A stretch of DNA of 32,310 nt from Moraxellaceae bacterium (GTDB lineage Bacteria > Pseudomonadota > Gammaproteobacteria > Pseudomonadales > Moraxellaceae): positions 1 through 32,310 of the forward strand of contig JAGLBJ010000013.1 of assembly GCA_018260315.1 (NCBI GenBank), read 5' to 3'. Both the position numbers and the translations under genes were made by a program. The notes below the pieces were generated by a model, which saw only the letters and a program-made list of their open reading frames with translations, was not told the origin of the DNA and did not search any database. Positions 24,919 to 32,310 of the stretch are shown one piece after another (the first letter of the stretch is position 1; every line of letters begins with the position of its first letter).

Positions 24919-26088
24919 ATGTTGCAGCCCGTTGCTGATTATTTAACTCGTAAGCCTGCTACTTATCAATTACTGGCCGATAAACCCTTGAGCGCCGCTT
25001 TGGTGGGATTCATGTTTTTAGCCTTAATCATAGCGCCATTACTGCATTTATTACCGGCGGGCTCTGCGTTGTATTTGTCAGCGTATTGGGTTGGACTGAT
25101 GGGCAAAATCATGTGTTATGCCCTGGTGGCGTTAGCGCTCGATTTAGTGTGGGGCTATGCGGGCATTTTGAGTTTGGGGCACGGTTTATATTTTGCGTTA
25201 GGCGGTTATGCGTTTGGCATGTATTTAATGCGGCAAAATCCAGCGCATGATGTCTCTAAATTACCTGATTTTATGGTGTTTTTAGATTGGCATCAATATC
25301 CCTGGTTCTGGAGTGGTACGCAACATTTTGCCTGGGCCTTATTTTTAGTCTGTGCGGTACCAGCTACGGTGGCATTTATTTTTGGCTATTTTGCCTTTCG
25401 GTCAAAAATTAAAGGCGTGTATTTTTCCATTATTACCCAGGCCATGACCTATGCGGCCGCACTGTTATTTTTTAGAAATGAAACCGGTTTTGGCGGCAAT
25501 AACGGCTTTACTGGCTTTACGCACATTTTAGGGGCTGATATTACTGCGGCAAGTACTCGTGTAGCTTTATGTATGACAACAGCGATTGTATTGGCGTTTA
25601 GTTATATCGGGTTACGCAAATTAATGTCGCTACCGTTTGGACGAGTGCTGGGTGCAGTGCGTGACAGTGAAAATCGGCTGCAATACCTAGGCTACCGCAC
25701 GCTGTGGTATAAGCTGGCGGCCTGGGTATTATCGGCAGTTTTGGCAGGCATTGCGGGCGCGCTGTATGTGCCGCAAGTGGGTATTTTAAATCCAACTGAA
25801 ATGGGCACGGTGAATTCGATTGAAATGGCGGTTTGGGTAGCAACGGGTGGGCGTGGAACGTTACTGGGACCTATTTTAGGCGCTGGCGTAGTCAATGCTG
25901 CTAAAAGTTATTTTACTGTCGCCTTTCCAGAAGTATGGTTGCTGATTTTAGGCGCACTATTTGTCGTCGTCACTTTATTTTTACCTGATGGATTAATTGG
26001 ACTCGTTAAACGTGTGCAACAGCGACGCATCACCAAAGCCGCCCCATCAACTACGACTCAAACGCTACAATCTGAGGAGCCTGTGTAA
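24919..26088 (+). CDS. urtC: Urea ABC transporter permease UrtC
   Basis: This 389-residue inner-membrane protein with about ten hydrophobic helices is the second permease subunit of the urea importer. The segment LVWGYAGILSLGHGLYFALGG is the LIV-type permease signature, and AVRDSENRLQYLGY is the ATPase-contacting loop. GAGGA precedes the ATG by a few bases. Its stop codon overlaps the urtD start (TAATG), so translation of the two is likely coupled. Confidence 0.95.
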   Translation: MLQPVADYLTRKPATYQLLADKPLSAALVGFMFLALIIAPLLHLLPAGSALYLSAYWVGLMGKIMCYALVALALDLVWGYAGILSLGHGLYFALGGYAFGMYLMRQNPAHDVSKLPDFMVFLDWHQYPWFWSGTQHFAWALFLVCAVPATVAFIFGYFAFRSKIKGVYFSIITQAMTYAAALLFFRNETGFGGNNGFTGFTHILGADITAASTRVALCMTTAIVLAFSYIGLRKLMSLPFGRVLGAVRDSENRLQYLGYRTLWYKLAAWVLSAVLAGIAGALYVPQVGILNPTEMGTVNSIEMAVWVATGGRGTLLGPILGAGVVNAAKSYFTVAFPEVWLLILGALFVVVTLFLPDGLIGLVKRVQQRRITKAAPSTTTQTLQSEEPV

Positions 26089-26921
26089 TGTTGACCGAGC
26101 CTCATGCGTCTACACAACCGGTTTTACCGCTCGCTACGATGATAAAAGAACCTCATTCTGGGCCACAAAAGGCCGATTTTACCCATGGCATTGCCTTATA
26201 TTTGGAAAATGTGAGCGTGTGGTTTGAATCATTTCGCGCTTTAAATGAGTTATCACTGTACATTGATGCAGGTGAGTTGCGCTGTATTATCGGGCCCAAT
26301 GGTGCGGGAAAAACGACCCTGATGGACGTTATTACCGGTAAAACGCGCCCGACCACTGGAACCGCGTTTTTTGGACAAAATTATAATTTAGCCCACATGA
26401 GCACTGAGCAAATTGCTGAGGCGGGCATTGGTCGAAAATTTCAAAAACCAACCATTTTTGAGCACTTCACCGTCCTGGAAAATTTACTGCTGGCCGCTCC
26501 AACCCAAAAATCGGTTCGTTTTAGCTTAAGCCCTAAACTGGACGGAGCCACGCTTGATCGGCTCGATTATATTTTGCGACGCATTAATTTGGTTGAGCAT
26601 ACGTATCGTCTGGCAGGGTTATTGTCGCATGGCCAGAAACAATGGCTGGAAATCGGCATGTTATTAATGCAAAAACCGACCTTGATTTTGCTGGACGAAC
26701 CGGTCGCAGGCATGACTGACTATGAAACGGAACGAACAGCCGAGCTGTGTCTGGAGCTCAAAAAAGACCATACATTGATTGTTGTTGAACATGATATGAG
26801 TTTTATTGCAGCTATCAGTCAAAAAGTAACCGTATTGGCTCAGGGACAAGTATTGGCAGAAGGTACATTGGCTGAAGTTCAGGCTAATGAAGACGTTATA
26901 GAAAAATATTTAGGACGCTAA
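26088..26921 (+). CDS. urtD: Urea ABC transporter ATP-binding protein UrtD
   Basis: This 277-residue ABC ATPase is one of the two motor subunits powering urea import. Walker A is GPNGAGKT (69-76), the signature is LSHGQKQWLEIG and Walker B LILLDEP, followed by the switch region VVEHD. About 35 N-terminal residues precede the ABC fold, somewhat longer than usual, but GAGGAG at 26074-26079 supports the ATG at 26088. This start overlaps the urtC stop. urtE follows 4 bp later. Confidence 0.95.
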   Translation: MLTEPHASTQPVLPLATMIKEPHSGPQKADFTHGIALYLENVSVWFESFRALNELSLYIDAGELRCIIGPNGAGKTTLMDVITGKTRPTTGTAFFGQNYNLAHMSTEQIAEAGIGRKFQKPTIFEHFTVLENLLLAAPTQKSVRFSLSPKLDGATLDRLDYILRRINLVEHTYRLAGLLSHGQKQWLEIGMLLMQKPTLILLDEPVAGMTDYETERTAELCLELKKDHTLIVVEHDMSFIAAISQKVTVLAQGQVLAEGTLAEVQANEDVIEKYLGR

Positions 26922-26925
26922 CACT

Positions 26926-27624
26926 ATGCTGTACATTGAAGGGTTGAATCAATATTATGGCGGCAGTCATATTTTACGCAATGTAAGTGTAACTGCGCCG
27001 ATTGGAGGTTGTACCGTGATCCTAGGACGTAATGGGGTGGGTAAAACGACCTTGTTAAAATGCCTGATGGGGCTATTACCCATTAAAAGTGGCCAAGTTT
27101 TACTAGATGGTAAAAATATCAGTCATTTGTCGCCTGAGCAACGCGTGCGGCAAGGCTTGGCGTATGTGCCACAGGGCCGAGAAATTTTTTCGATGTTGAC
27201 CGTTGAAGAAAATATTTTGATTGGCATGGCACGGTTTAGCGGCCCCAAAACGCGCCGTGTACCCTCGCATTTATATGAACTTTTTCCGGTATTGCAAGAA
27301 ATGAAACAGCGACGCGGGGGCGACTTATCTGGTGGCCAGCAACAGCAATTAGCCATTGCGCGTGCATTGGCAGCCGAGCCACGCGTCTTGATTTTGGACG
27401 AACCCACGGAGGGCATTCAACCATCTATTATTAAAGAGATTGGTCGTGTTATTCGTAAACTGGCCGATGGAGGCGATATGGCTATCGTGCTGGTAGAACA
27501 ATTTTATGACTTTGCCGAAGAATTAGCCGACCAATACGTCGTGATGTCGCGCGGTGAAGTGATTTCTGAGGGCTTGGGTGCAGAAATGGCAGCACGGGAC
27601 GTGCGAGGTATGGTAGCGATTTAA
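26926..27624 (+). CDS. urtE: Urea ABC transporter ATP-binding protein UrtE
   Basis: This 232-residue ABC ATPase is the second motor subunit of the urea importer. Walker A is GRNGVGKT (about 34-41), the signature motif LSGGQQQQLAIARAL and Walker B LILDEP. The segment PTEGIQPSII directly after Walker B is characteristic of UrtE as opposed to LivF. It is the last urt gene. No clear intrinsic terminator follows. Confidence 0.96.
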   Translation: MLYIEGLNQYYGGSHILRNVSVTAPIGGCTVILGRNGVGKTTLLKCLMGLLPIKSGQVLLDGKNISHLSPEQRVRQGLAYVPQGREIFSMLTVEENILIGMARFSGPKTRRVPSHLYELFPVLQEMKQRRGGDLSGGQQQQLAIARALAAEPRVLILDEPTEGIQPSIIKEIGRVIRKLADGGDMAIVLVEQFYDFAEELADQYVVMSRGEVISEGLGAEMAARDVRGMVAI

Positions 27625-27931
27625 ACACTTTAAGGTGATTAAGTGGCTGGACCCTTTTAAATGATAGTCTGATTTCTTGTAAGTGACCCAATGCTAGCTC
27701 GTAATACAGAAATGATGTTATCATATCATTTTGTTATGTATATATATAAATATATATTTATAGGTTTTTGAAATTTCATAATTATATTAAGGATTTATGT
27801 TTTTTGCTTTTGCATTTGATACGTAATCGCCTTAGGTCTTGGGCTAAATAGGTAGTCATAGAGGGCTGACTTTCGTAATAAAATAATGCCTATTGGTGCA
27901 TCTATATTTAAAAAATATTCTCTTAAATACC
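27625..27931. other. Convergent gap between urtE and ureB
   Basis: About 307 AT-rich bp lie between the 3' ends of urtE (plus) and ureB (minus). It holds an AT-only palindrome (27745-27762) and a sequence ending TTGGTGCA at 27900 that resembles one half of an NtrC site. No remnant of ureC, which normally follows ureB, could be recognised in either strand. No strong terminator was seen. Confidence 0.5.
27745..27762. repeat. AT-only palindrome downstream of urtE
   Basis: TATAAATATATATTTATA is a perfect 18-bp palindrome, identical to the core of the 22-bp palindrome between urtA and urtB. It has no gene start next to it, so a simple promoter-operator role is less obvious here. Confidence 0.55.
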
Positions 27932-28264
27932 TTAAACCAGCCCCATCACACGTCCTGCAAAACCATAAATCTGTTTCAGCCCGCCCACTTCTACCAGTTG
28001 CACTTGACGGCTTTGACCCGGCTCAAACCGCGTAGCTGTGCCGGAAGGAATATTTAATCGATACCCTCGCGTCGGTTCTCGGTTAAAGGTCAGCGCGTCA
28101 TTCACTTCATAAAAATGATAGTGCGAGCCAATTTGAATGGGCCGGTCACCTGTATTGATGACGTTTACCGTTTGAGTAGGGCGCTGAAGATTTAAGGCAA
28201 TTTCCCCTTCATTTAAGGGTAAAATTTCACCGATTTTCATTGCGTTATCTGATGGTGTTGGCAT
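27932..28264 (-). CDS. ureB: Urease beta subunit
   Basis: This 110-residue structural urease subunit has a beta fold and contains no nickel site. Recognisable segments are [23 protein letters not shown] (conserved in all beta subunits, about residues 33-55), [19 protein letters not shown], and the end [13 protein letters not shown]. The family usually starts near the internal Met9 (MKIGEILPL), so the true start may be 24 bp downstream of the one given. ureA lies 32 bp upstream. The catalytic alpha subunit gene ureC, which nearly always follows, is absent here. Confidence 0.93.
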   Translation of the reverse strand: MPTPSDNAMKIGEILPLNEGEIALNLQRPTQTVNVINTGDRPIQIGSHYHFYEVNDALTFNREPTRGYRLNIPSGTATRFEPGQSRQVQLVEVGGLKQIYGFAGRVMGLV

Positions 28265-28296
28265 GGTTCATACCCGTTATAAAATTCTGTAATAGT

Positions 28297-28599
28297 TTAA
28301 ATAATAGGTTGATGGACGGTTACCAATTTGGTGCCGTCTGGAAAAGTGGCTTCGACCTGCACATTATCAATCATATCGGCAATTCCATCCATGACATCGT
28401 CGCGCGTCAGTAAGGTGGTGCCGTAATGCATTAATTCAGCCACCGTTCGTCCATCGCGTGCACCTTCAAGTAAGGCCGCCGAAATGTAAGCAACCGCTTC
28501 GGGATAATTTAATTTTAAACCCCGTGCTTTACGTCGTTCAGCGACCAAACCCGCGGTAAAAATCAGCATTTTATCTTTTTCAGCTGGCGTAAGTTCCAT
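28297..28599 (-). CDS. ureA: Urease gamma subunit
   Basis: This 100-residue small structural subunit has the family's standard length and start ([20 protein letters not shown]). The conserved segments [21 protein letters not shown] and [21 protein letters not shown] are intact. ACGGAGT on the minus strand gives a good ribosome-binding site. It lies 51 bp downstream of a symporter gene and 32 bp upstream of ureB, probably in one transcript. ureD, normally its upstream neighbour, is about 22 kb away. Confidence 0.96.
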   Translation of the reverse strand: MELTPAEKDKMLIFTAGLVAERRKARGLKLNYPEAVAYISAALLEGARDGRTVAELMHYGTTLLTRDDVMDGIADMIDNVQVEATFPDGTKLVTVHQPII

Positions 28600-28650
28600 T
28601 ATTACTCCGTATCATATCAATGAATGATGTCTTGCATGGCAGCCTTAAAT

Positions 28651-29952
28651 CTAGGCTATCTGTTCCGGCTTATAAATCCAAAGTGCAGCCAAACTAACAA
28701 GGGCAGCAACCGATAAATAATAGCCAACGGCTGCAATACCGTAATGCTGAGCTAAGCTTGTGGCAATCGTTGGTGCTAGCGATGCGCCCAAAATACCAGC
28801 TAGATTAAAGGCCAGTGAGGATCCGGTGTAGCGGACCGCAGTAGGAAATAAGCCCGCTAAAGCCGTACCAATCGGGCCGTACATCAGCCCCATTAAGCCT
28901 AATCCTAGGGCCAAAAATACTAACGTTTGCAAAGGCTGGCCTGCGGTAAATAAAGATGCAAAGTTGAGGCCAAATAAGATTGTAGCAACCGTTGCAATCA
29001 CCAGGATTAAGCGAATATTAAACCGATCAGCGAAATACGCTGAAACAGGAATGCCGAGCCCAAAAAATAATACACCTCCCATTTGTAAGAGTAGAAAATC
29101 GCTACGGCTGTAATGTAAAGTCGTCGTGGCATAGCCCAGCGTAAAAACAGTCATTAAATAAAAAATGACAAAATTAATCATGGCAATTAAAGTACCTAAA
29201 ATAACTGGCTTATAATGTCGCGTCAAAACCTGTTTTAAGGGAATATCGACTTGCTGTTTGGATTCAATGAGTTTTTGAAATTCAGGTGTTTCAGTCAAAG
29301 TCAGCCTTACATATAACCCTACCAAGACCAGTAAACTGCTGCCTATAAAGGGAATGCGCCAGCCAAAACTTAAAAATTGTGCATCGGTAAGGACGTGTCC
29401 AAGGCCTAAAAATAGCCCCGCAGAGCATAAAAATCCCAGGGGCGCGCCTAACTGCGGAAACATGCCATACCAGGCACGTTTATGAGGTGGGGCATTTTCG
29501 GTGGCTAACAATACTGCACCACCCCATTCACCCCCTAAGCCGAGCCCTTGCCCAAAGCGGCATAAAGCCAATAAAAGCGGCGCAAATACACCGATACTGC
29601 TATAGGTCGGCAATAAGCCGATCAATACTGTCGAAATGCCCATGGTCAGTAAAGCGGCGACTAATGTAGCCTTACGACCCCTTCGGTCGCCAAAATGCCC
29701 AAATAATGCTGAACCAAGCGGACGGGCTATAAAAGCTAGAGCAAACGTTGCAAATGACTGAAGTAAGCCCGTGCTAGCATCAGCTGAAGGAAAAAATAAT
29801 TTGGGAAATACCAATACGGCAGCCGTTGCATAAATGTAAAAATCAAAAAATTCGATGGTTGTACCGATTAAACTGGCAAATAAGACTTGTGCGGGTGAAT
29901 TAACCGTGAAGCCAGATGTGAGAGTAGGTGCTTTTAAAAGGGGCGGCATCAT
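28651..29952 (-). CDS. MFS metabolite:H+ symporter
   Basis: This 433-residue inner-membrane protein has 12 predicted helices and belongs to the metabolite:H+ symporter group (ShiA/KgtP/ProP-like) of the major facilitator superfamily. Evidence is the IEFFDFYIYATAAVLVFP segment in helix 1, the loop GHFGDRRGRK between helices 2 and 3, and FGQGLGLGGEWGGAVLLATE near helices 4-5. Members carry organic acids, shikimate or osmolytes. The substrate here cannot be told. GGGAG lies 6 bp before the first ATG. ureA follows 51 bp downstream on the same strand, so the transporter may be co-expressed with ureAB. Confidence 0.88.
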   Translation of the reverse strand: MMPPLLKAPTLTSGFTVNSPAQVLFASLIGTTIEFFDFYIYATAAVLVFPKLFFPSADASTGLLQSFATFALAFIARPLGSALFGHFGDRRGRKATLVAALLTMGISTVLIGLLPTYSSIGVFAPLLLALCRFGQGLGLGGEWGGAVLLATENAPPHKRAWYGMFPQLGAPLGFLCSAGLFLGLGHVLTDAQFLSFGWRIPFIGSSLLVLVGLYVRLTLTETPEFQKLIESKQQVDIPLKQVLTRHYKPVILGTLIAMINFVIFYLMTVFTLGYATTTLHYSRSDFLLLQMGGVLFFGLGIPVSAYFADRFNIRLILVIATVATILFGLNFASLFTAGQPLQTLVFLALGLGLMGLMYGPIGTALAGLFPTAVRYTGSSLAFNLAGILGASLAPTIATSLAQHYGIAAVGYYLSVAALVSLAALWIYKPEQIA

Positions 29953-30015
29953 TAAAAACTCCCATTATGTTTTAATATGATTTGAGCGTGTTAGCATAAC
30001 AGATTATTAGATAAT

Positions 30016-30822
30016 CTAGCGCGCTAATGCGGCAAAACTTAATATACCTGTTTGATGTTTATTAATATATAAAGGCCATTGTTGAATAATAAACCGTTCA
30101 CCTGTTGCATAATGTCCCCATGGCTGCGTGATTAGTAATTCTAACCGTAACATTAGACTTTGATTAATATATTGATGGTCTAAAACCCGCATTAAACGTG
30201 CCGCGTTAAACGGCATTTTAGTATCAACACTATGCGATAATAACTTAAATAAACACTCTTTCGCGCTAAAAATACCAGTCATGGCTAAGGTAGGTCCAGC
30301 CATATTTAACATTATATTATTTTGATTATCTAAAGAATGGTGAATAAGAGGTAAAATAGAATCCGTAAAATAGTTGTTTAAAATATTTATTTCAGTTAAA
30401 TCGGCTACGATATTGATAAGTTCCTGCGCAATCGTATGGGTAAAAAATGCTTCAATATCAACAGCCAAATGCTTAACCTGCTGACTGACAACCGCTAATA
30501 TTAAGCCCTCACCGTGACTCACTGAGCCAGAAAAGTTTAACGGCCATAGCCGCGCACCTTGCTTATTATGGTTTAGGGGATAGTTAGGGTCTTTAAGCTG
30601 ATAATAAAGCTGTTCTTCTTCGGCTGTTAAATTATTTTTAGACTTTAAGTAATGAAGTAGAAGTGTTTTGATCAGGGTTGAGGTCTGCACCGATTTAAGC
30701 CGTTGATTATCTTTATGACTGGCTGAGGTGAACTCATGCCTCCGTATTTTATATAAATAATCAGCATTAAACCCAATCGGGAATCTTAAAAAATCTAAAG
30801 CGTCAGGCGTATTTAAAAACAA
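30016..30822 (-). CDS. 4'-phosphopantetheinyl transferase (EntD/Sfp-like)
   Basis: This 268-residue protein carries the phosphopantetheinyl transferase signatures: NFSGSVSH (96-103), LAVDIEAF (119-126, with probable Mg2+ ligands D122 and E124) and FSAKECLFK (185-193, with E189 and K193). Such enzymes move phosphopantetheine from CoA to a Ser of carrier domains. The layout and the conserved start of the fold place it with the EntD-like group acting on nonribosomal peptide synthetases. The only carrier protein domain in the window is Ser580 of the Pls-like synthetase about 10 kb away, making that a likely client. The region between the two motifs (about 130-180) is longer than usual and rich in N and I. 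It lies 31 bp downstream of the wzc-type gene, probably in one transcript. Confidence 0.85.
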   Translation of the reverse strand: MFLNTPDALDFLRFPIGFNADYLYKIRRHEFTSASHKDNQRLKSVQTSTLIKTLLLHYLKSKNNLTAEEEQLYYQLKDPNYPLNHNKQGARLWPLNFSGSVSHGEGLILAVVSQQVKHLAVDIEAFFTHTIAQELINIVADLTEINILNNYFTDSILPLIHHSLDNQNNIMLNMAGPTLAMTGIFSAKECLFKLLSHSVDTKMPFNAARLMRVLDHQYINQSLMLRLELLITQPWGHYATGERFIIQQWPLYINKHQTGILSFAALAR

Positions 30823-30853
30823 TCTCTTTACCTGACGTTAGAGCAAGCCGGTC

Positions 30854-32310
30854 TTACTTAATGCTTTTATAATCATAATTATATTGATAGCCATAGTTTT
30901 TATTATCACGCTGAATATCATTAAAAATAACACCATCTACATAAATATCATCATGTTCCAGGCGTTGAGCGGTGATTTCTAACTCACGTAATTGGGTAAC
31001 GCCATAACGGGCTACAATTAATGTGCTACCGACTTTGCGCGCGATAATCTCGGCATCGGTGGCTGCCAAAACAGGCGGGGAATCGATAATAACCACATCA
31101 TAATGCTGTGATAAACTTTCAAGCAGTTCATTAAAGCGCGCAGACAGTAATAGTTCAGCAGGGTTACGCGGCGTGGTTCCATTACTGATAAAGTCTAACG
31201 TGGGTACGCTGGTGGTTTGAATGACATCGACGGCAAGTAACGCAGGATTAAGCAAATAGTCAGCCAAACCTGTAATTTTACCCAAACCAAAATAATCTCT
31301 TAAGTGACCACGACGCATATCACCATCAATAAGGATAACACGCTTGCCAATTTGAGCCATAACAGCGGCAAAATTGGCTGAAACAAAGGATTTACCAATT
31401 CCTGGAGCAGGACCTGTAATCAGTAAGCGATTCGAGGTTTTCTCACCTAAGGTAAAGTGAATACCGGTACGTAAACTTCTTAAACTTTCTACAGCCATAT
31501 CATCAGAATCGGCCACTGCCAGTAAATAGCCTTTATTTCGACGTTGGTTAAACTTGCTAATTAAGCGATGCTGGGGTAATGAGCGTGGAATAGTGGCCAA
31601 GATAGCCATACCCAATTGAGTTTCGATTTTTTGACTATCTTTGATTCCTGAGTAAACCAGGCTGCGCAATAAGGCTAAAATAGCGCCCAAGATTGCTCCA
31701 CTGACCAAAGAAAGCAATAGAACCATAAGCGGGACTGGTTTAACGGGTTTTAAGGTAGGCAACGCATAATCAACTACTCGAACATTACCGACCTGGCTTG
31801 CATTGACAATCTTTAATTGCTGGTAGCTGTTTAATAAATTAGTATATAACGTAGTATTCACCTGAACATCACGACTTAACTGTAAATATTGGCGCTGAAT
31901 TTCAGGCAGGCTGTTAAGACGTTTATCGGCAAGCTTTGTTTGGTTATCGAGCGCATTGATTTGAGCTGTTAATGCGCTAACTACTGGAAATTGGTCAGTA
32001 TATTTAGCCTGTAACTCGGCGCGCTGCTGCTGTAACTCAATTCGCTTAGTTTTTAAATCGACATTTTGCTTGAGCAATAAAGTGGCTTCCTGACCAATAT
32101 CGACAGTATTATTAGCGCGCCGAAAATTATTAAAGGTAATCTCGGATTGCTCCAGTTGACGTTTTAGTTCAGGTAATTGCTTATCCAAAAATTCAAGGGT
32201 TGCATGCGATTCCGTCGCTTTTTGGATTACATTCTGCTTTAAATATTCATTAATAATACTATTTAAAGTTTGAGCCAATAGTTTTGAATCCGCTCCATCC
32301 ATGGTAGCTG
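30854..32310 (-). CDS. wzc: Wzc-type polysaccharide co-polymerase/tyrosine kinase (5' part missing)
   Basis: The visible 485 codons form the C-terminal two thirds of a bacterial BY-kinase that controls capsule or exopolysaccharide chain length and export. The frame is open to the window edge, so the first third, with transmembrane helix 1 and most of the Wzz domain, is missing. Seen here are a long periplasmic coiled coil, the second membrane helix (VPLMVLLLSLVSGAILGAIL) and the kinase domain. In that domain are Walker A GPAPGIGKS (GKS at about 31388-31396), Walker A' VILIDGDMRRG and Walker B VVIIDSPP. The Tyr-rich tail NYGYQYNYDYK is the usual autophosphorylation cluster. Other polysaccharide genes probably lie beyond the edge. 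The symbol could equally be an ortholog with another local name. Confidence 0.93.
   Translation of the reverse strand, partial: ATMDGADSKLLAQTLNSIINEYLKQNVIQKATESHATLEFLDKQLPELKRQLEQSEITFNNFRRANNTVDIGQEATLLLKQNVDLKTKRIELQQQRAELQAKYTDQFPVVSALTAQINALDNQTKLADKRLNSLPEIQRQYLQLSRDVQVNTTLYTNLLNSYQQLKIVNASQVGNVRVVDYALPTLKPVKPVPLMVLLLSLVSGAILGAILALLRSLVYSGIKDSQKIETQLGMAILATIPRSLPQHRLISKFNQRRNKGYLLAVADSDDMAVESLRSLRTGIHFTLGEKTSNRLLITGPAPGIGKSFVSANFAAVMAQIGKRVILIDGDMRRGHLRDYFGLGKITGLADYLLNPALLAVDVIQTTSVPTLDFISNGTTPRNPAELLLSARFNELLESLSQHYDVVIIDSPPVLAATDAEIIARKVGSTLIVARYGVTQLRELEITAQRLEHDDIYVDGVIFNDIQRDNKNYGYQYNYDYKSIK

Noticed and set aside
27884-27900. NtrC site downstream of ureB
   Set aside because: Only the right half (GGTGCA) matches. 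The left half matches two of six positions, and no promoter is nearby.
30001-30017. Hairpin AGATTAT-TAG-ATAATCT as terminator of the transferase gene
   Set aside because: The stem has only two G-C pairs and overlaps the stop codon. No T run follows on the minus strand.

Overview
The window reads as part of a plasmid, megaplasmid or chromid of a Gram-negative bacterium, most likely a gammaproteobacterium. The Gram-negative assignment rests on an outer-membrane porin, a Wzc-type capsule kinase and the style of the urea and ethanolamine genes. The base composition is moderately AT-rich by eye. The genus cannot be fixed from the sequence alone. The replicon assignment rests on a small ParA ATPase (9-635, minus) and a TrfA-like replication initiator (3826-5112, plus), the latter preceded by five identical, same-orientation 16-bp repeats (3195-3734) and an AT-rich stretch. 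That is the layout of an iteron-type plasmid origin.

Layout. 1-5.1 kb is the replication/partition module, interrupted by a large-subunit catalase gene (katE). ureD follows the initiator with an ATGA overlap. 6.0-11.4 kb (minus) is one giant gene for an 1811-residue superfamily 1 helicase-like protein with a long helical C-terminal half, function unknown. 11.8-15.5 kb is a compact ethanolamine unit: permease, then both subunits of the B12-dependent ammonia-lyase, with no microcompartment genes. 15.6-19.7 kb (minus) is a membrane-bound Pls/PosA-type nonribosomal peptide synthetase. 19.7-20.6 kb is a long regulatory gap with a good sigma-54 promoter candidate and NtrC-like sites. 20.6-27.6 kb (plus) is a TorF-family porin followed by the urea ABC transporter urtABCDE. 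27.9-30.0 kb (minus) is a metabolite/proton symporter gene followed by ureA and ureB. 30.0-32.3 kb (minus) is an EntD-like phosphopantetheinyl transferase gene downstream of a wzc-type tyrosine kinase gene cut by the window edge.

How the genes fit together. Much of the cargo concerns scavenging small nitrogen compounds. Urea would cross the outer membrane (perhaps through the TorF-like porin), be captured by UrtA, imported by UrtBCDE and hydrolysed by urease. Ethanolamine would be imported and split to acetaldehyde and ammonia. The sigma-54/NtrC-like signals before the porin suggest nitrogen-limitation control. The urease genes are scattered: ureD sits about 23 kb from ureAB, and ureC, ureE, ureF and ureG are not in the window. 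The Pls-like synthetase needs a phosphopantetheinyl transferase, and one is encoded about 10 kb away.

The most interesting items are the Pls-like synthetase with a specificity pocket suggestive of a basic amino acid, the giant helicase, the repeat-rich origin, and a family of AT-only palindromes found upstream of parA and at the boundaries of the urt genes.
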